64,000 nucleotides of DNA from Shewanella olleyana (GCF_023283825.1 NZ_JAKILD010000002.1:186001-250000); one strand, 5' to 3'. Shown: positions 17,568-26,784, numbered from the stretch's first letter. Numbers and translations: made by a program. Notes: generated by a model from the letters alone, not told the origin.

Positions 17568-18095
17568 ATGAATAGACGTCAATTTTTAATCAACCTTTCT
17601 GTTGTTTTAGGTTGTAGTGTTGTGTCAGTCGAGAGCATGGCAGATGCAATCACATCTCAGATAAATAATAACGCCTCAAAGGGTCACTTTACTGAAACAC
17701 AACTTGAATGCATCAAACTCATTGCCGATATCATCATTCCACAAACAGACACTCCCAGTGCTAGCCAAGCTGAAACTCACTTATATGTAGACTATTACGT
17801 ACATCATTTTATGACTACAAAAGAGCGCAAGGTTTTTGTTGCTCAAATGGACCATTTAATTAGTGACCGTTTGTTGCAACTTTCGAGCAGTCGACAAGTT
17901 GAATTAGTCCAAAAAATTGATCGTGAGATGTATCAGGGTACTGAGCAAAGCACATTCTATAGCAAGCTAAAACAACTGATTGTGATTGGTTATTACACGT
18001 CAAAAGTTGGCGCGACTCAGGCGTTAAACTTTGATCCTATTCCCGGGCCATATCAAGAAATAAAGTTAGATCAAGTTGGTGGCGTTTGGTTTTAA
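17568..18095 (+). CDS. gluconate 2-dehydrogenase subunit 3-like protein, Tat-exported
   Basis: This protein of about 175 residues begins MNRRQFL, a twin-arginine signal, which decides the start at 17568 rather than the ATG 15 bases upstream. The rest (ECIKLIADIIIPQTDTPSA; FYSKLKQLIVIGYYTSKVGATQALNFDPIPGPYQ) matches the gluconate_2-dh3 family, small subunits that accompany membrane or periplasmic GMC flavoenzymes and carry them through the Tat pathway. The GMC gene follows after 27 bp. In known systems a cytochrome c subunit completes the complex; none is present here, so electrons may pass to another periplasmic carrier. Confidence 0.88.
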   Translation: MNRRQFLINLSVVLGCSVVSVESMADAITSQINNNASKGHFTETQLECIKLIADIIIPQTDTPSASQAETHLYVDYYVHHFMTTKERKVFVAQMDHLISDRLLQLSSSRQVELVQKIDREMYQGTEQSTFYSKLKQLIVIGYYTSKVGATQALNFDPIPGPYQEIKLDQVGGVWF

Positions 18096-18122
18096 CTGCA
18101 GACAAAAAATCAGGAAAAATTA

Positions 18123-19835
18123 ATGGATTATGATGTTATCGTTGTCGGCTCAGGAATGTCTGGGGGAATTGCGGCAAAAGAGTTTTGTGAGAAAGGTTAT
18201 AAAACTTTGGTATTGGACCGTGGCGACCCTATTGAACACGGTCAATATAAAACGGAAGGATTAGCACCTTGGCAAATGCCTTTTCGGGGGGAAGTGTTAC
18301 AAGAGTTTAAATTACAACAGCACATTCAGAAAAATATATACATCTATAGTGACTTTACTAAGCACCATTTAATTAATGACCTTGAAAACCCTTACATCCA
18401 AAAACAACCATTTATTTGGTATCGAAGCGCTACTGTGGGAGGTAAATCATTAATTTGGGGTAGACAAAGTTACCGTTGGTGCGAACAAGACTTTAAAGCA
18501 AATCAGCAAGATGGTTATGGTGTAGATTGGCCTATACGATATCAAGATATAGCTCCTTGGTATGACTATATTGAACCTTACGTCGGGATTTCAGGTAGTT
18601 ATGAAAACCTACCGCAATTGCCAGATGGACAATTTTTACCGCCGCAACCGTTGAATATTGTCGAACGTGAAATGAAGGCTAAAGTCGAGCGAGCCTTTCC
18701 CGAACGCAAGTTTATTCCTGCTCGAATGGCCAATTTAACCCAAGCTAATAAGGTTCATACCGACTTAGGCAGAGTTCAGTGCCAAGCCAGAAGTGAGTGC
18801 CCTAGAGGTTGTTCTTTTGGCGGTTATTATTCCTCTAACTCTGCAGCTTTGCCTTCCGCTAAAAAGACGGGCAATTTGACATTAATTGCAAATGCTCAAG
18901 TACAAGCTGTTTTATATGATGAGCAACGCCAAAAAGCTGCTGGTGTACGTTACGTAAATAATAAAACTGGTGAGTCTCATACCATTGGTGCCAAAGTGGT
19001 GTTTATGTGTGCATCAACATTGGGTACGGTTCAAATCCTGTTAAATTCAACTTCAACAATCTACCCAAATGGTATTGGTAATCGACATGATATTTTAGGC
19101 CGATACATTATGGATCACTGTGGCGGTGGTGGAGCTAGTGGAAAAATGCCCGGGTATTTAGATGATTACTATAAAGGGCGGCGACCTGGAGGAGTATATA
19201 TACCACGTTTTCGTAATCTTGAGCCCACGTCGCCTACTACATCGTCAAATACAAATCAGCCCCAAAAACCTTTTATTCGAGGCTATGGTTTTCAAGGTGG
19301 TGCAAATAGAAGTGGTTGGCAATGGGCTAAAAATGGCCAAGGGATAGGTGCAGACTTTAAAGCGAAAGTCGGCCAGCCGGGTAATTGGTACTTTAGCATG
19401 TGGGGCTTTGGTGAAGTGTTGCCGCGCTATGAAAATCGTGTGATTTTGCATCCGACTAAAACTGACCAATGGGGCTTACCTTTATTGGTAACAGATGTGA
19501 CATACCAGCAAAATGAAATAAACATGGTAGATGATATGACTGCAACGGCGGTTGAAATATTAACCGCTGCGGGTCTTGAAGATATTAAAGGATTTGAAGG
19601 ATATGCACCGCCAGGAGGGGCAATTCATGAAATGGGCGGATGTTGTATGGGGGCAGATGCAAAAACCTCATATCTTAATAAATGGAATCAATGTCATGAA
19701 GTTGCCAATTTGTTTGTGACTGATGGCGCTGCATTTTCATCAACTTCTTGTGTTAATCCTTCTATTACTTTTATGGCAATGACAGCTAGAGCGGTTGATT
19801 TTGCAGATAAGCAGTTAAAAGTCGGGTTACTTTAA
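18123..19835 (+). CDS. GMC-family oxidoreductase (FAD), large subunit
   Basis: This 570-residue flavoprotein has the N-terminal FAD motif VVGSGMSGGIAAKEF with VLDRG, the GMC segment ATVGGKSLIWG, and the C-terminal catalytic region with a candidate His in GGAIHEMGGCCMG and Asn in SCVNPSITFMAMTARA. It resembles the large subunits of gluconate/fructose dehydrogenases and of glycoside 3-dehydrogenases. It lacks its own signal peptide and would be exported with the Tat-bearing small subunit. AGGAAAAA precedes the ATG. The likely reaction is oxidation of a sugar, sugar acid or glycoside hydroxyl in the periplasm; the ThuA-like neighbour favours the glycoside 3-oxidation option, by inference only. 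Confidence 0.9.
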   Translation: MDYDVIVVGSGMSGGIAAKEFCEKGYKTLVLDRGDPIEHGQYKTEGLAPWQMPFRGEVLQEFKLQQHIQKNIYIYSDFTKHHLINDLENPYIQKQPFIWYRSATVGGKSLIWGRQSYRWCEQDFKANQQDGYGVDWPIRYQDIAPWYDYIEPYVGISGSYENLPQLPDGQFLPPQPLNIVEREMKAKVERAFPERKFIPARMANLTQANKVHTDLGRVQCQARSECPRGCSFGGYYSSNSAALPSAKKTGNLTLIANAQVQAVLYDEQRQKAAGVRYVNNKTGESHTIGAKVVFMCASTLGTVQILLNSTSTIYPNGIGNRHDILGRYIMDHCGGGGASGKMPGYLDDYYKGRRPGGVYIPRFRNLEPTSPTTSSNTNQPQKPFIRGYGFQGGANRSGWQWAKNGQGIGADFKAKVGQPGNWYFSMWGFGEVLPRYENRVILHPTKTDQWGLPLLVTDVTYQQNEINMVDDMTATAVEILTAAGLEDIKGFEGYAPPGGAIHEMGGCCMGADAKTSYLNKWNQCHEVANLFVTDGAAFSSTSCVNPSITFMAMTARAVDFADKQLKVGLL

Positions 19836-19883
19836 GTCATTAAAAAATATAGATTAACATCATTATTTAGGGTGGGGGGTAGT

Positions 19884-20663
19884 ATGATTTGGTCTCGTCA
19901 TTTTTTGTTGGTTATTGGTTTTTGCATGGCGCTTTTAAGTAGCCCCGTACTATCAGCCAAGCAATTTAAAGTACTGTTATTTACTAAAACAGCAGGGTGG
20001 CATCACCAAAGCATTTTAGAGGGAGTGAATGCCGTGAAGGTGTTAGCTGAAAAGCATCACTTTGATTATGAATGGCATGAAGATGCTAAACAGTTTAATA
20101 GTAAAAATTTAGACCGATTTGATGCCATTATTTTCTTAAATACTACGGGTGATGTACTTAATGATGAGCAGCAAAAGGCGATGAAGCTGTTTATTCAATC
20201 TGGTAAAGGTTTTGTCGGGGTGCATTCTGCCTCTGATACTGAGTATCAATGGCCATGGTATACGCAACTAGTGGGGAGAATGTTTGTAATTCATCCTGCA
20301 ATTCAAACCGCTAAAATAAATGTTGTCCAAGCCGACTTTCCAGGAAGTTCACTTCTACCAAGCTCCTTTTTATGGACCGATGAATATTATCATTTCAGTG
20401 AGCCTCTTTCTGAAAACTTGAAGTATATTTTAACGGTTGATGAGTCGACTTATAAGCCTGCAGCTCAATGGGGGGATGTAAGGGTAAGTGGTATGGGAGA
20501 TTTTCACCCCATTGCATGGTATCAAGAGATTGATGGCGGACGTTCATTTTATACTGCATTAGGACATTTACCAGCTACCTACCAAGACCCTTTGTTTTTA
20601 CAGCACTTATTCGGTGGAATCTACTGGGCAGCGACAGGTAAGGGCGTGGGTAAAATAGATTAA
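19884..20663 (+). CDS. secreted ThuA-like protein
   Basis: This 259-residue protein starts at ATG 19884 behind a G-rich site; a GTG 12 bases upstream is less likely. A Sec signal peptide (LLVIGFCMALLSSPVLSA) is followed by a ThuA-like domain with a class I glutamine-amidotransferase-like fold: FTKTAGWHHQSI, FDAIIFLNTTGDVL, GKGFVGVHSASDTE, then GRSFYTALGHLP. ThuA proteins take part in oxidation or processing of trehalose and other glycosides via 3-keto sugars, but their chemistry is poorly known. It lies 48 bp after the GMC gene and is likely co-transcribed. The export signal implies that it acts in the periplasm together with the GMC complex. Confidence 0.87.
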   Translation: MIWSRHFLLVIGFCMALLSSPVLSAKQFKVLLFTKTAGWHHQSILEGVNAVKVLAEKHHFDYEWHEDAKQFNSKNLDRFDAIIFLNTTGDVLNDEQQKAMKLFIQSGKGFVGVHSASDTEYQWPWYTQLVGRMFVIHPAIQTAKINVVQADFPGSSLLPSSFLWTDEYYHFSEPLSENLKYILTVDESTYKPAAQWGDVRVSGMGDFHPIAWYQEIDGGRSFYTALGHLPATYQDPLFLQHLFGGIYWAATGKGVGKID

Positions 20664-21010
20664 GTGTATCCGTAGATGTATAGATATAACCTATAAAAGG
20701 TTTCACTTATTTAACGATATAAATGCAATATATACTATTTGAATTGACACAATAGTGTCTTGGGAATATTAATAGTTCATTCAGATTAATAGTTCATTCT
20801 GCATAATAATCATGAGGGTAGTTATTTTGAATATTAAATTATTTGCGACAAGACTATTAGTCTCTAAATGTTACGATAACTATCAATAGGTGCAAATAAT
20901 TTTATGAAGTCAAATATCAATAATATTGATAAGAGATATAATGCCTGATTAGTTGGAGATTTTAAATATTGATGAAGTTTTTATATTTAAGATTGATTAT
21001 CACTAAAAGT
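20664..21010. other. 347-bp spacer between accessory module and tRNA-Val genes
   Basis: No gene is supported. It contains a small hairpin GACAC-AATA-GTGTC (20746-20759), a 17-bp tandem repeat (20768-20801), and very AT-rich DNA. It marks the boundary from accessory to core genome. Confidence 0.5.
20768..20801. repeat. 17-bp tandem direct repeat, two copies
   Basis: ATTAATAGTTCATTCAG is followed at once by the same 17 bases with one change (T for A at position 16). Function unknown. Confidence 0.7.
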
Positions 21011-21087
21011 TGGTACAACCGAGTGGATTCGAACCACCGACCCCTACCATGTCAAGGTAGTGCTCTAACCAACTGAGCTACGGTTGT
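21011..21087 (-). tRNA. tRNA-Val (GAC)
   Basis: On the minus strand this is a 77-nt cloverleaf with acceptor ACAACCG/CGGTTGT, D-arm GCTC..GAGC, anticodon arm CTACC-TTGACAT-GGTAG (anticodon GAC), T-loop TTCGAAT and encoded CCA. It is the second gene of a two-gene Val transcript. Confidence 0.95.
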
Positions 21088-21115
21088 ATTTCAAGATTTC
21101 AATCTCAAAAGGAGA

Positions 21116-21192
21116 TGGTACAACTGAGTGGATTCGAACCACCGACCCCCACCATGTCAAGGTGGTGCTCTAACCAGCTGAGCTACAGTTGT
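21116..21192 (-). tRNA. tRNA-Val (GAC)
   Basis: This 77-nt cloverleaf is nearly identical to its neighbour, with acceptor ACAACTG/CAGTTGT, anticodon arm CCACC-TTGACAT-GGTGG and encoded CCA. Compensating changes in acceptor and anticodon stems keep pairing. It is 28 bp upstream of the other Val gene in transcription order. Confidence 0.95.
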
Positions 21193-21237
21193 ATCGTTTA
21201 AAGAAAACAAATTCATGTAATCTTTGGAACGAGCGAT

Positions 21238-21265
21238 ATATTACGGTATACCGTGATTGATGCAA
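21238..21265 (-). promoter_or_regulatory. promoter of the tRNA-Val pair
   Basis: On the minus strand TTGCAT (21260-21265) and TAATAT (21238-21243) are 16 bp apart, about 45 bp before the first tRNA. A perfect 12-bp palindrome ACGGTATACCGT overlaps the spacer. Confidence 0.5.
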
Positions 21266-21390
21266 GCAAAAATGATAAAAAAATGATTGAGTGGTGATTT
21301 GCTGTTCATTTTGGAGTTAATTACAGCATATAAGCTTAATAATGCGTAGCTTATATGCCATAACTCATATAGATACTAGTAACCAAAACA

Positions 21391-22761
21391 TCAATGACTA
21401 TCAGATATCGCAGCTTTTAACTTTCCAGAAGTTTGGATATAGCGAAGCCTTATTGCAAACAACACTGCAGCACTCGTTAAACCAGCGATTAAACCAATCC
21501 AAAAACCATGAGCTCCCATTGCAGGAACGATGATGTCAGTTCTTGCTAATATATAGCCTAAAGTCATACCTATAGCCCAATACGAGATTAGAGTGATATA
21601 AAATGCACTTTGGGTATCTTTGTAGCCACGTAATGCGCCTGCAGCGACTACCTGAATTGAATCAGATAACTGATACAGTGCAGCTAAGAACATTAAGCTA
21701 CCTGCTAAAGCTACAACCTCAGGGTTGTTGTTATACAGTAAAGCAATTTGGGTTTTGAAAAGTACTGTGATAACAGCGGTCAATACCGCTAAAGAAAAAG
21801 CAATAGATAAGCCTATTTTTGTCACTAAATTGCTTATCTCTAATTTGTCTTGTCCTAAGTAATATCCCACTCGAATTGATACAGCGATACCAATAGATAA
21901 TGGCAACATAAACACAATAGATGAGAAGTTTAGTGCTATTTGGTGTCCAGCAACAACCGTCGCGCCAAGGGGGGCGAGTAATAGCGCAATAACAGCGAAT
22001 AGACTCACTTCAAAAAATAATGCCATTGCTATCGGCATACCATGTTTAGTCATTTGCCAGATTGTTTTCCAGTTAGGTTTGTTTAAACGACTAAACGGTG
22101 CTATTTCATCAAATTTCTTGTGGAACTGCATATAGATCATCATGGCAATCAACATTGCCCAAAAAACAAGTGCCGTAGCAACACCACAACCTGCGCCGCC
22201 CATAGCTGGCATACCAAAGTGTCCATAAATGAAGATATAGTTTGCAGGAATGTTTACTGCTAGACCTACAAAACCAATCACCATAGTAGGTAACGTATAA
22301 GAAATACCTTCTGCACATCCACGTAATATTTGATATAGAATAAAAGCAGGAACGCCCCACATAAATCCGTTTAGATATCCCGCACTTAAATTAGCTAATT
22401 CAGGATCCAGTTCCATCATTTTGAAAATTGTGTTCGCAAATGAGAGGAACAGCAAAACACCGACCGTACCTATTATGGCAATATAGAATGCTTGCGACAT
22501 TAGCGGTTGTATTGCTTTCGGGTTATTAGCACCGTGATGGTGGGCAAATACTGGTGTAAATGCGAGAATAAGGCCTTGTACAAAAAGTAAGGCAGGTAAC
22601 CATAAACTGGTACCGATAGCCACAGCTGCCATATCAAGAGCACTGACTCTGCCAGCCATGACTGTATCGATAAAGCCCATCATGGTTTGGGTTACTTGTG
22701 CAATTAATACTGGCAATGCCAGTTGAATTAATTTTTTGGCTTGAAAGCCTGTGTGATTCAT
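21391..22761 (-). CDS. mdtK: MATE-family multidrug efflux pump
   Basis: This 456-residue inner-membrane protein has about twelve hydrophobic helices in two MatE halves (QTMMGFIDTVMAGRVSALDMAAVAIG near the N-terminus; GATVVAGHQIALNFSS in the second half). It is a cation-coupled antiporter of the NorM/MdtK group that exports cationic drugs and dyes. The gene is divergent from riboflavin synthase with 30 bp between starts, the same arrangement as mdtK-ribC in E. coli, which supports the orthology. Confidence 0.92.
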   Translation of the reverse strand: MNHTGFQAKKLIQLALPVLIAQVTQTMMGFIDTVMAGRVSALDMAAVAIGTSLWLPALLFVQGLILAFTPVFAHHHGANNPKAIQPLMSQAFYIAIIGTVGVLLFLSFANTIFKMMELDPELANLSAGYLNGFMWGVPAFILYQILRGCAEGISYTLPTMVIGFVGLAVNIPANYIFIYGHFGMPAMGGAGCGVATALVFWAMLIAMMIYMQFHKKFDEIAPFSRLNKPNWKTIWQMTKHGMPIAMALFFEVSLFAVIALLLAPLGATVVAGHQIALNFSSIVFMLPLSIGIAVSIRVGYYLGQDKLEISNLVTKIGLSIAFSLAVLTAVITVLFKTQIALLYNNNPEVVALAGSLMFLAALYQLSDSIQVVAAGALRGYKDTQSAFYITLISYWAIGMTLGYILARTDIIVPAMGAHGFWIGLIAGLTSAAVLFAIRLRYIQTSGKLKAAISDSH

Positions 22762-22791
22762 TAGAAAACCTTTTAACTAACGAGTGAAAAT

Positions 22792-23421
22792 ATGTTTACT
22801 GGTATCGTTCAAGCCACATGTGATGTGGTGTCGATTATAGAGCAAAGCGGTTTAAAAACGTTTGAAGTCAAAATTCCAGAAGAGCTGCAACAAGGTTTAG
22901 AAACCGGTGCGAGTGTTGCAAATAATGGCGTATGTTTAACTGTTACTAAACTGGAGAATGATAGAGTTTATTTCGATGTAATGGAAGAGACGTTACAAGT
23001 AACAAACTTAAATTTTGTTGAGCCAGGTAACAAAGTGAACATTGAACGTTCATTAACCTTCGAAAAAGAAATTGGTGGTCACATTTTATCTGGCCATGTT
23101 CATGCTATGGCAACGATTGAAGAAGTGAGTGAAACTGATACTCATTTCAATTTGACCTTGAGTATTCCTCCCAAATGGATGGACTATATCTTTTATAAGG
23201 GGTTTGTAGGCGTTAATGGTTGCAGTTTAACTGTTGGCAAACTCGACGAGAATACATTCAAGTTACACCTTATTCCAGAAACTCTAAAGTTGACCAACTT
23301 AAGTGATTGTAATGTTGGCGATAAAATTAATATTGAAATAGACAGTCAAACTCAAGTTATCGTCGATACTGTTGAACGTATATTAGCTAAAAAAGCACTC
23401 GATAATAGTAACTTAGTTTAA
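22792..23421 (+). CDS. ribE: riboflavin synthase alpha chain
   Basis: This 209-residue protein starts MFTGIVQ and has the two duplicated lumazine-binding barrels typical of the enzyme, with GGHILSGHVH in the first half and GVNGCSLTVG in the second. It converts two 6,7-dimethyl-8-ribityllumazine molecules into riboflavin plus a pyrimidine product. The name ribC is used for the same gene in E. coli. The 30-bp leader leaves no room for an FMN riboswitch and none is seen. Confidence 0.95.
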   Translation: MFTGIVQATCDVVSIIEQSGLKTFEVKIPEELQQGLETGASVANNGVCLTVTKLENDRVYFDVMEETLQVTNLNFVEPGNKVNIERSLTFEKEIGGHILSGHVHAMATIEEVSETDTHFNLTLSIPPKWMDYIFYKGFVGVNGCSLTVGKLDENTFKLHLIPETLKLTNLSDCNVGDKINIEIDSQTQVIVDTVERILAKKALDNSNLV

Positions 23422-23443
23422 AGGCTACTTTCATAACGAGCAG

Positions 23444-23644
23444 TTAATACAATTGCTCGTTATCAGAATCAATGAATAATTGAATCGTTTTATTCGAGTC
23501 ATCGACATGAAGCCTCATATGAATCGAATTACAGCAAATTCGACAGTCATCATAATATTCTTGATCGCCTAAGCTTGTATCAATGTGAACATGTTGATTA
23601 TGCCCACAGTGTGGGCAACTAATTACCCGGCTTACTAAATTCAT
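23444..23644 (-). CDS. CPXCG-motif cysteine-rich small protein
   Basis: This 66-residue protein has two cysteine pairs (CPHCG and CRIC, the latter followed by another Cys), as in the Cys_rich_CPXG family, and probably binds zinc. ATG 23644 is chosen over an upstream in-frame ATG because AAGGAG stands 6 bases before it. Function is unknown; it is a widespread gammaproteobacterial gene and faces the ribE end. Confidence 0.8.
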   Translation of the reverse strand: MNLVSRVISCPHCGHNQHVHIDTSLGDQEYYDDCRICCNSIHMRLHVDDSNKTIQLFIDSDNEQLY

Positions 23645-24008
23645 ATTCAACTCCTTATTAATAGCTATCAATTAAGCCACAAACCATTAGTTTTATCCCT
23701 TACCATAATCATTATAGTTGACTCTTATTAATATCAACTAACATCTGAATTTGTTATTTGATGTCAATCAAACAGGGACAAAACTGATTTACTGAAATCA
23801 ATAGCTTAATTCTTTAAATAATGTGCAGTTAAATAGGATTTAGCCATGCACATCGCTTGCTTGCAAAAGCGCTTTTCACATACAATGCAATTTCATGCCA
23901 CTACTAACTCAGACTCCTGTAATGTCTGTAGTTCGGTGGCATTTCTTTTATTTATTATTTATTACCAAGTGACCCTACGTGTGGGTCACCACTGGATAAG
24001 GAAATTAA
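23645..24008. other. thrS leader and upstream spacer
   Basis: This stretch has no protein gene. The last 115 bases form an ordered RNA leader: large hairpin (23895-23942), U-rich single-stranded linker (23943-23968), second hairpin (23969-23989), then the ribosome site. The AT-rich first half presumably carries the thrS promoter. Confidence 0.6.
23895..23989 (+). promoter_or_regulatory. thrS translational operator mimicking tRNA-Thr anticodon arms
   Basis: Hairpin 1 pairs ATGCCAC/GTGGCAT, AACT/AGTT and CAGAC/GTCTG; its 9-nt loop UCCUGUAAU reads as a 7-nt anticodon loop with UGU at positions 34-36 if the closing U-U is paired. Hairpin 2 pairs GTGACCC (23969-23975) with GGGTCAC (23983-23989) around a 7-nt loop UACGUGU whose positions 34-36 are CGU. 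UGU and CGU are threonine anticodons. The order hairpin, U-rich linker, hairpin, ribosome site is that of the E. coli thrS operator (domains 4-3-2-1), where ThrRS binds its own mRNA and blocks the ribosome. Confidence 0.75.
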
Positions 24009-25937
24009 ATGCCAATTATTACATTGCCTGATGGCAGCAAACGCGAGTTTGCAGATTCTGTTTCTACTTACGATGTCGCTGCTGACATCGGTCCTGGTTT
24101 AGCTAAAGCTTGTATTGCTGGTCGCGTTAATGGCGAATTAGTTGATGCTTGTGACTTAATCACCACAGATTCAGATCTTTCAATCATTACGGCTAAAGAT
24201 GAAGAGGGTGTTGAAATCCTTCGCCATTCTTGTGCACATTTATTAGGTCATGCGATTAAGCAAATGTGGCCTGAAACAAAAATGGCTATTGGTCCTGTTA
24301 TCGATAATGGTTTTTACTATGACATCGATTTAGATCATAAATTGACTCAAGAAGATATCGATGCTCTTGAGAAGCGCATGAGTGCGCTTGCAAAAACCAA
24401 TTACAACGTTGTTAAGAACGTCGTTTCTTGGCAAGAAGCCCGCGATACTTTTGAAGCACGCGGTGAAGAATACAAAATCGCAATCTTAGATGAAAACATC
24501 AGTAAAGATGCGACGCCGGCTTTATATCATCATGAAGAATATGTTGATATGTGTCGTGGCCCACACGTTCCAAACATGAAGTTCTGTCAGCACTTTAAAT
24601 TAATGAGTGTTGCTGGTGCATATTGGCGTGGTAATTCAGACAACAAAATGCTGCAGCGTGTATACGGCACAGCATGGGCTGATAAAAAAGCATTAAAAGT
24701 ACATTTAAACCGTCTTGAAGAAGCGGCTAAACGTGATCATCGTAAAATTGGTAAGCAATTAGATCTTTACCATATGCAAGAAGAAGCACCTGGAATGGTA
24801 TTCTGGCATAACGACGGTTGGAGTTTGTATTTAGAGCTTGAAAAGTTTATTCGTCAAAAGTTAGGTCAATACACCTACCAAGAAGTGAAAGGTCCATTAA
24901 TGATGGATCGTAACTTATGGGAACGTTCAGGTCACTGGGATAAGTATTCTGATGCGATGTTCACTACAAACAGTGAAAACCGCGAATATGCCATTAAGCC
25001 AATGAACTGTCCTGGACACGTCCAAATCTTTAATCAAGGTTTGAAGTCATACCGTGATTTACCATTAAAAATGGCTGAATTCGGTTGTTGTCATCGTAAT
25101 GAGCCATCAGGTTCACTACATGGGTTAATGCGCGTACGTGGCTTTACTCAAGATGATGCACATGTATTTTGTACCGATGGACAAGTACAAGAGCAAGTAA
25201 GTGAATGTATCCAAATGGTATATGATACTTATGGTACTTTTGGTTTCGACAACATCGTCGTAAAATTATCAACACGTCCTGAAAAACGTATTGGTGATGA
25301 CGACATGTGGGATAGAGCAGAAGAAGCACTGAAGCAAGCACTTGTTGCTAATGATATCGAATTCGAGATTTTACCAGGTGAAGGTGCCTTCTACGGTCCT
25401 AAAATCGAATTTACACTTCATGACTGTTTAGACCGTGCATGGCAGTGTGGTACTGTGCAATTAGATTACGCATTACCATCACGTCTTGGTGCAACTTACG
25501 TTGCCGAAGACAACACGCGTCAAACGCCAGTTATGATCCACAGAGCTATTTTAGGGTCTCTTGAACGTTTCTTAGGTATTCTAATTGAAGAATACGCAGG
25601 TAAATTCCCAACATGGCTTGCTCCACAGCAAGTAATTGTTATGAATATTACAGATAAACAGTCTGATTATGTTGACGAAATTGTTAAAACTTTCAAAGAA
25701 AGTGGCATTCGTGCATCTAAAGACTTGAGGAATGAGAAAATAGGCTTTAAAATACGTGAACATACGTTAAAGCGTGTACCTTATTTATTGGTCGTAGGCG
25801 ATCAAGAAATGGAAAATAAGGAAGTTGCGGTAAGAACACGTGACGGTATCGATTTAGGCAAGATGAAAATCAATGATTTCGCTGCCAAGATACAAGAACA
25901 AATTTCTAGCCGTAGTCTATTATTGTTGGAGGAATAG
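24009..25937 (+). CDS. thrS: threonyl-tRNA synthetase
   Basis: This 642-residue class II synthetase has the full domain set: TGS at the N-terminus (MPIITLPDG), the editing/SAD domain with [10 protein letters not shown] and CRGPHVP, the catalytic core with motif 2 ([10 protein letters not shown]) and zinc-site Cys in KPMNCPGH, motif 3 ([21 protein letters not shown]) and the anticodon-binding domain (LAPQQV onward). It charges tRNA-Thr and edits Ser-tRNA-Thr. Length equals the E. coli enzyme. It heads the thrS-infC-rpmI-rplT cluster and has a tRNA-mimic leader, pointing to autogenous translational control. Confidence 0.98.
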   Translation: MPIITLPDGSKREFADSVSTYDVAADIGPGLAKACIAGRVNGELVDACDLITTDSDLSIITAKDEEGVEILRHSCAHLLGHAIKQMWPETKMAIGPVIDNGFYYDIDLDHKLTQEDIDALEKRMSALAKTNYNVVKNVVSWQEARDTFEARGEEYKIAILDENISKDATPALYHHEEYVDMCRGPHVPNMKFCQHFKLMSVAGAYWRGNSDNKMLQRVYGTAWADKKALKVHLNRLEEAAKRDHRKIGKQLDLYHMQEEAPGMVFWHNDGWSLYLELEKFIRQKLGQYTYQEVKGPLMMDRNLWERSGHWDKYSDAMFTTNSENREYAIKPMNCPGHVQIFNQGLKSYRDLPLKMAEFGCCHRNEPSGSLHGLMRVRGFTQDDAHVFCTDGQVQEQVSECIQMVYDTYGTFGFDNIVVKLSTRPEKRIGDDDMWDRAEEALKQALVANDIEFEILPGEGAFYGPKIEFTLHDCLDRAWQCGTVQLDYALPSRLGATYVAEDNTRQTPVMIHRAILGSLERFLGILIEEYAGKFPTWLAPQQVIVMNITDKQSDYVDEIVKTFKESGIRASKDLRNEKIGFKIREHTLKRVPYLLVVGDQEMENKEVAVRTRDGIDLGKMKINDFAAKIQEQISSRSLLLLEE

Positions 25938-25940
25938 GTC

Positions 25941-26483
25941 ATAAAGATCAAGAGAGCAGCAGGGCGACAGCCAGCCCCTAATCGTATTAACGATGAAATC
26001 ACTGGCGTACCAGAAGTTCGTTTATCGGATATCAATGGTGAGGCAGTTGGAATCGTTAGTATTTCACAGGCTCAAGAATTAGCTGATGAAGCAGGTGTAG
26101 ACCTAGTTGAAATCAGTCCTAATGCTGAACCACCTGTCTGTCGCATAATGGACTACGGTAAGTTCCTTTTTGATAAAGCGAAAGCTCAAAAAGAACAAAA
26201 AAAGAAGCAGAAACAGGTCCAGCTGAAGGAAATAAAATTCCGTCCTGGCACTGATGAAAACGACTATCAGGTAAAACTACGCAACCTGATTCGTTTTCTT
26301 GAAGATGGGGACAAAGCGAAAATTACGCTGCGTTTCCGTGGTCGCGAAATGGCACACCAAAGTCTTGGTATGGATCTTTTGAACCGTATCAAAGCAGATT
26401 TGGAAACATATGCTGTTGTTGAATCTTTCCCGAAAATGGAAGGTCGACAAGCAGTTATGGTCCTCGCACCTAAAAAGAAATAG
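25941..26483 (+). CDS. infC: translation initiation factor IF-3, AUA start
   Basis: This 180-residue IF-3 has the N-domain PNRINDEI...[26 protein letters not shown] (recognised in parts) and the C-domain with KEIKFRPGT and FPKMEGR. No ATG, GTG or TTG lies at the right place. GGAGGA (25928-25933) is 7 bases before an ATA at 25941, and translation from there matches E. coli IF-3 in length. E. coli uses the rare AUU for the same gene so that IF-3, which discriminates against poor starts, represses itself; AUA would serve the same end. The gene begins 3 bp after the thrS stop. Confidence 0.95.
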   Translation: MKIKRAAGRQPAPNRINDEITGVPEVRLSDINGEAVGIVSISQAQELADEAGVDLVEISPNAEPPVCRIMDYGKFLFDKAKAQKEQKKKQKQVQLKEIKFRPGTDENDYQVKLRNLIRFLEDGDKAKITLRFRGREMAHQSLGMDLLNRIKADLETYAVVESFPKMEGRQAVMVLAPKKK

Positions 26484-26504
26484 TAGGGCAACCCACTAAA
26501 AAGT

Positions 26505-26530
26505 AGCAAAGTCCTTTTGAGGGTTTTGCT
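26505..26530 (+). promoter_or_regulatory. hairpin in rpmI leader, possible L20 control site
   Basis: AGCAAA (26505-26510) pairs with TTTGCT (26525-26530) with partial pairing inside. In E. coli L20 represses rpmI-rplT by binding leader structures that resemble its 23S rRNA site. Position fits that role, but similarity to the rRNA site was not established. Confidence 0.35.
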
Positions 26531-26571
26531 CGCCTTACGTTTTATTAATGTCCCAATGCGGAGTTTTAGCA

Positions 26572-26766
26572 ATGCCTAAAATGAAAACAGATAAGGGTGT
26601 TCAAAAGCGCTTCAGAAAAACCGCTAATGGTTTCAAGCGTAAACAAGCACACTTACGTCATATTTTGACAAAGAAGAGCACTAAGCGTAAACGTCACTTA
26701 CGTGCTAAATGTTTAGTTGCAAAGTCTGATGTGCCAGCAATCGCACGTCAACTACCATACGCTTAA
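26572..26766 (+). CDS. rpmI: 50S ribosomal protein L35
   Basis: This 64-residue, very basic protein begins [12 protein letters not shown] 26572 is chosen because L35 proteins begin MPKMKT; a longer in-frame start at 26548 adds non-conserved residues. GGAG lies about 9 bases upstream. It is followed after 18 bp by rplT in the conserved infC-rpmI-rplT order. Confidence 0.97.
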   Translation: MPKMKTDKGVQKRFRKTANGFKRKQAHLRHILTKKSTKRKRHLRAKCLVAKSDVPAIARQLPYA

Positions 26767-26784
26767 TTAAAGGAGATATGAACA

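Noticed and set aside
21011-21192. tRNA-Val pair as attachment site for the accessory island to its left
   Set aside because: No integrase gene and no copy of the tRNA 3' end was noticed elsewhere in the left 21 kb.
23846-24031. 61-codon frame overlapping the thrS start
   Set aside because: It runs through the structured leader and into thrS in another frame; no ribosome site and the sequence is explained by the RNA hairpins.
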